Positions 59,073 to 59,198 of a stretch of 59,198 nt of DNA are shown piece after piece. Below the pieces are notes generated by a model. That model was given only the letters and a program-made list of their open reading frames with translations, did no database searches and was not told where the DNA came from. The position numbers and the translations under genes were made by a program. The stretch is from positions 1 to 59,198 of the forward strand of contig NZ_JAMYWQ010000031.1 in the NCBI RefSeq assembly GCF_024160145.1, read 5' to 3'. Positions within the stretch are counted from its first letter, which is position 1. Every line of letters starts with the position of its first letter. This DNA is from Serratia nevei. GTDB lineage: Bacteria; Pseudomonadota; Gammaproteobacteria; Enterobacterales; Enterobacteriaceae.

Positions 59073-59198
59073 TGAACTGCCCCCCATAAGTTGGACGATG
59101 TAAATTCAGGCGGCCTTCGTGGCCTGAGTTCGATACTCTACCGGACTCAGGCCTTTTAGTTTCTCTCTGAGGCGGTCATGGTTGTAGTAATCAATGTA
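59073..59198 (-). mobile_element. End of an IS3-family insertion sequence (cut by window edge)
   Basis: The terminal TGAACTGCCCCCC at 59073 looks like an IS3-family (IS150-type) inverted-repeat end. It is followed by the 3' end of a transposase gene. Only about 126 bp of the element are inside the window, so intactness, target duplication and exact boundary cannot be judged. Confidence 0.75.
59106..59198 (-). CDS. IS3-family transposase OrfB, C-terminal fragment
   Basis: Thirty codons and a TGA on the minus strand encode [20 protein letters not shown] followed by [10 protein letters not shown]. This is the usual C-terminus of IS3-family integrase-type transposases (YxxYYNxxRxxxxLKGLSPxxYR). 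The gene continues beyond the right edge. It lies 113 bp from the chpS start, pointing toward chpSB. Confidence 0.85.
   Translation of the reverse strand, partial: YIDYYNHDRLREKLKGLSPVEYRTQATKAA

Overview
This window reads as a chromosomal segment of a high-GC enterobacterium of the order Enterobacterales, most probably Serratia (S. marcescens-like). That assignment is an inference from protein similarity and gene order recalled from memory, not from a search. Almost all genes are housekeeping or central-metabolic and follow the enterobacterial glp-mal-bioH-feo-ompR-pckA-igaA-mrcA-aroKB-dam-trpS-nir backbone. There are several local differences from E. coli K-12.

Layout. (1) 1-4054: glycerol-3-phosphate genes glpD, glpR, glpG and glpE, all on the minus strand. 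(2) 4139-10851: a complete L-ascorbate utilisation locus, ulaR-ulaG on the minus strand diverging from ulaABCDEF on the plus strand. It carries a duplicated 31-bp operator-like element between ulaG and ulaA. (3) 10855-18535: the maltose activator gene malT, divergent from malPQ, with a MalT box and an unexplained strong terminator in the intergenic region. (4) 18536-21404: a dispersed-type palindromic repeat, nfuA, gntX (comF-like), bioH and a small DUF1471 periplasmic protein gene. (5) 21448-24298: feoABC behind a Fur box. (6) 24904-31716: tex, greB, cbpAM and ompR-envZ. (7) 31751-32487: a FitAB/VapBC-type toxin-antitoxin pair between envZ and pckA. (8) 32614-39647: pckA, hslO, hslR, yrfG, igaA and nudE. 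(9) 39699-45822: mrcA (PBP1A) divergent from hofMNOPQ, the DNA-uptake/competence-type pilus genes. (10) 46172-52391: aroK, aroB, damX, dam, rpe, gph and trpS. (11) 52449-57029: cysG, nirD and nirB on the minus strand, with a textbook FNR plus NarL/NarP promoter and no nirC. (12) 57121-59198: codA, then a ChpB/ChpS (MazF/MazE-like) toxin-antitoxin pair, then the end of an IS3-family element that runs off the window.

How the genes work together. Carbon metabolism dominates the left third: glycerol-3-phosphate oxidation, ascorbate import and conversion to xylulose-5-phosphate, and maltodextrin breakdown. CRP is known to act on these regulons; one clear CRP-like site is visible near glpD. The middle carries ferrous iron uptake, transcription elongation and osmosensing factors, envelope stress control (IgaA) and peptidoglycan synthesis. 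The right part carries the shikimate pathway, DNA adenine methylation, nitrite reduction with its sirohaem cofactor synthase, and cytosine salvage. I found no tRNA, rRNA, CRISPR array or prophage. The items most worth a second look are the orphan terminator upstream of malP, the twin ula operators, the two toxin-antitoxin islands and the palindromic repeat. I did not find a convincing wholly novel system.
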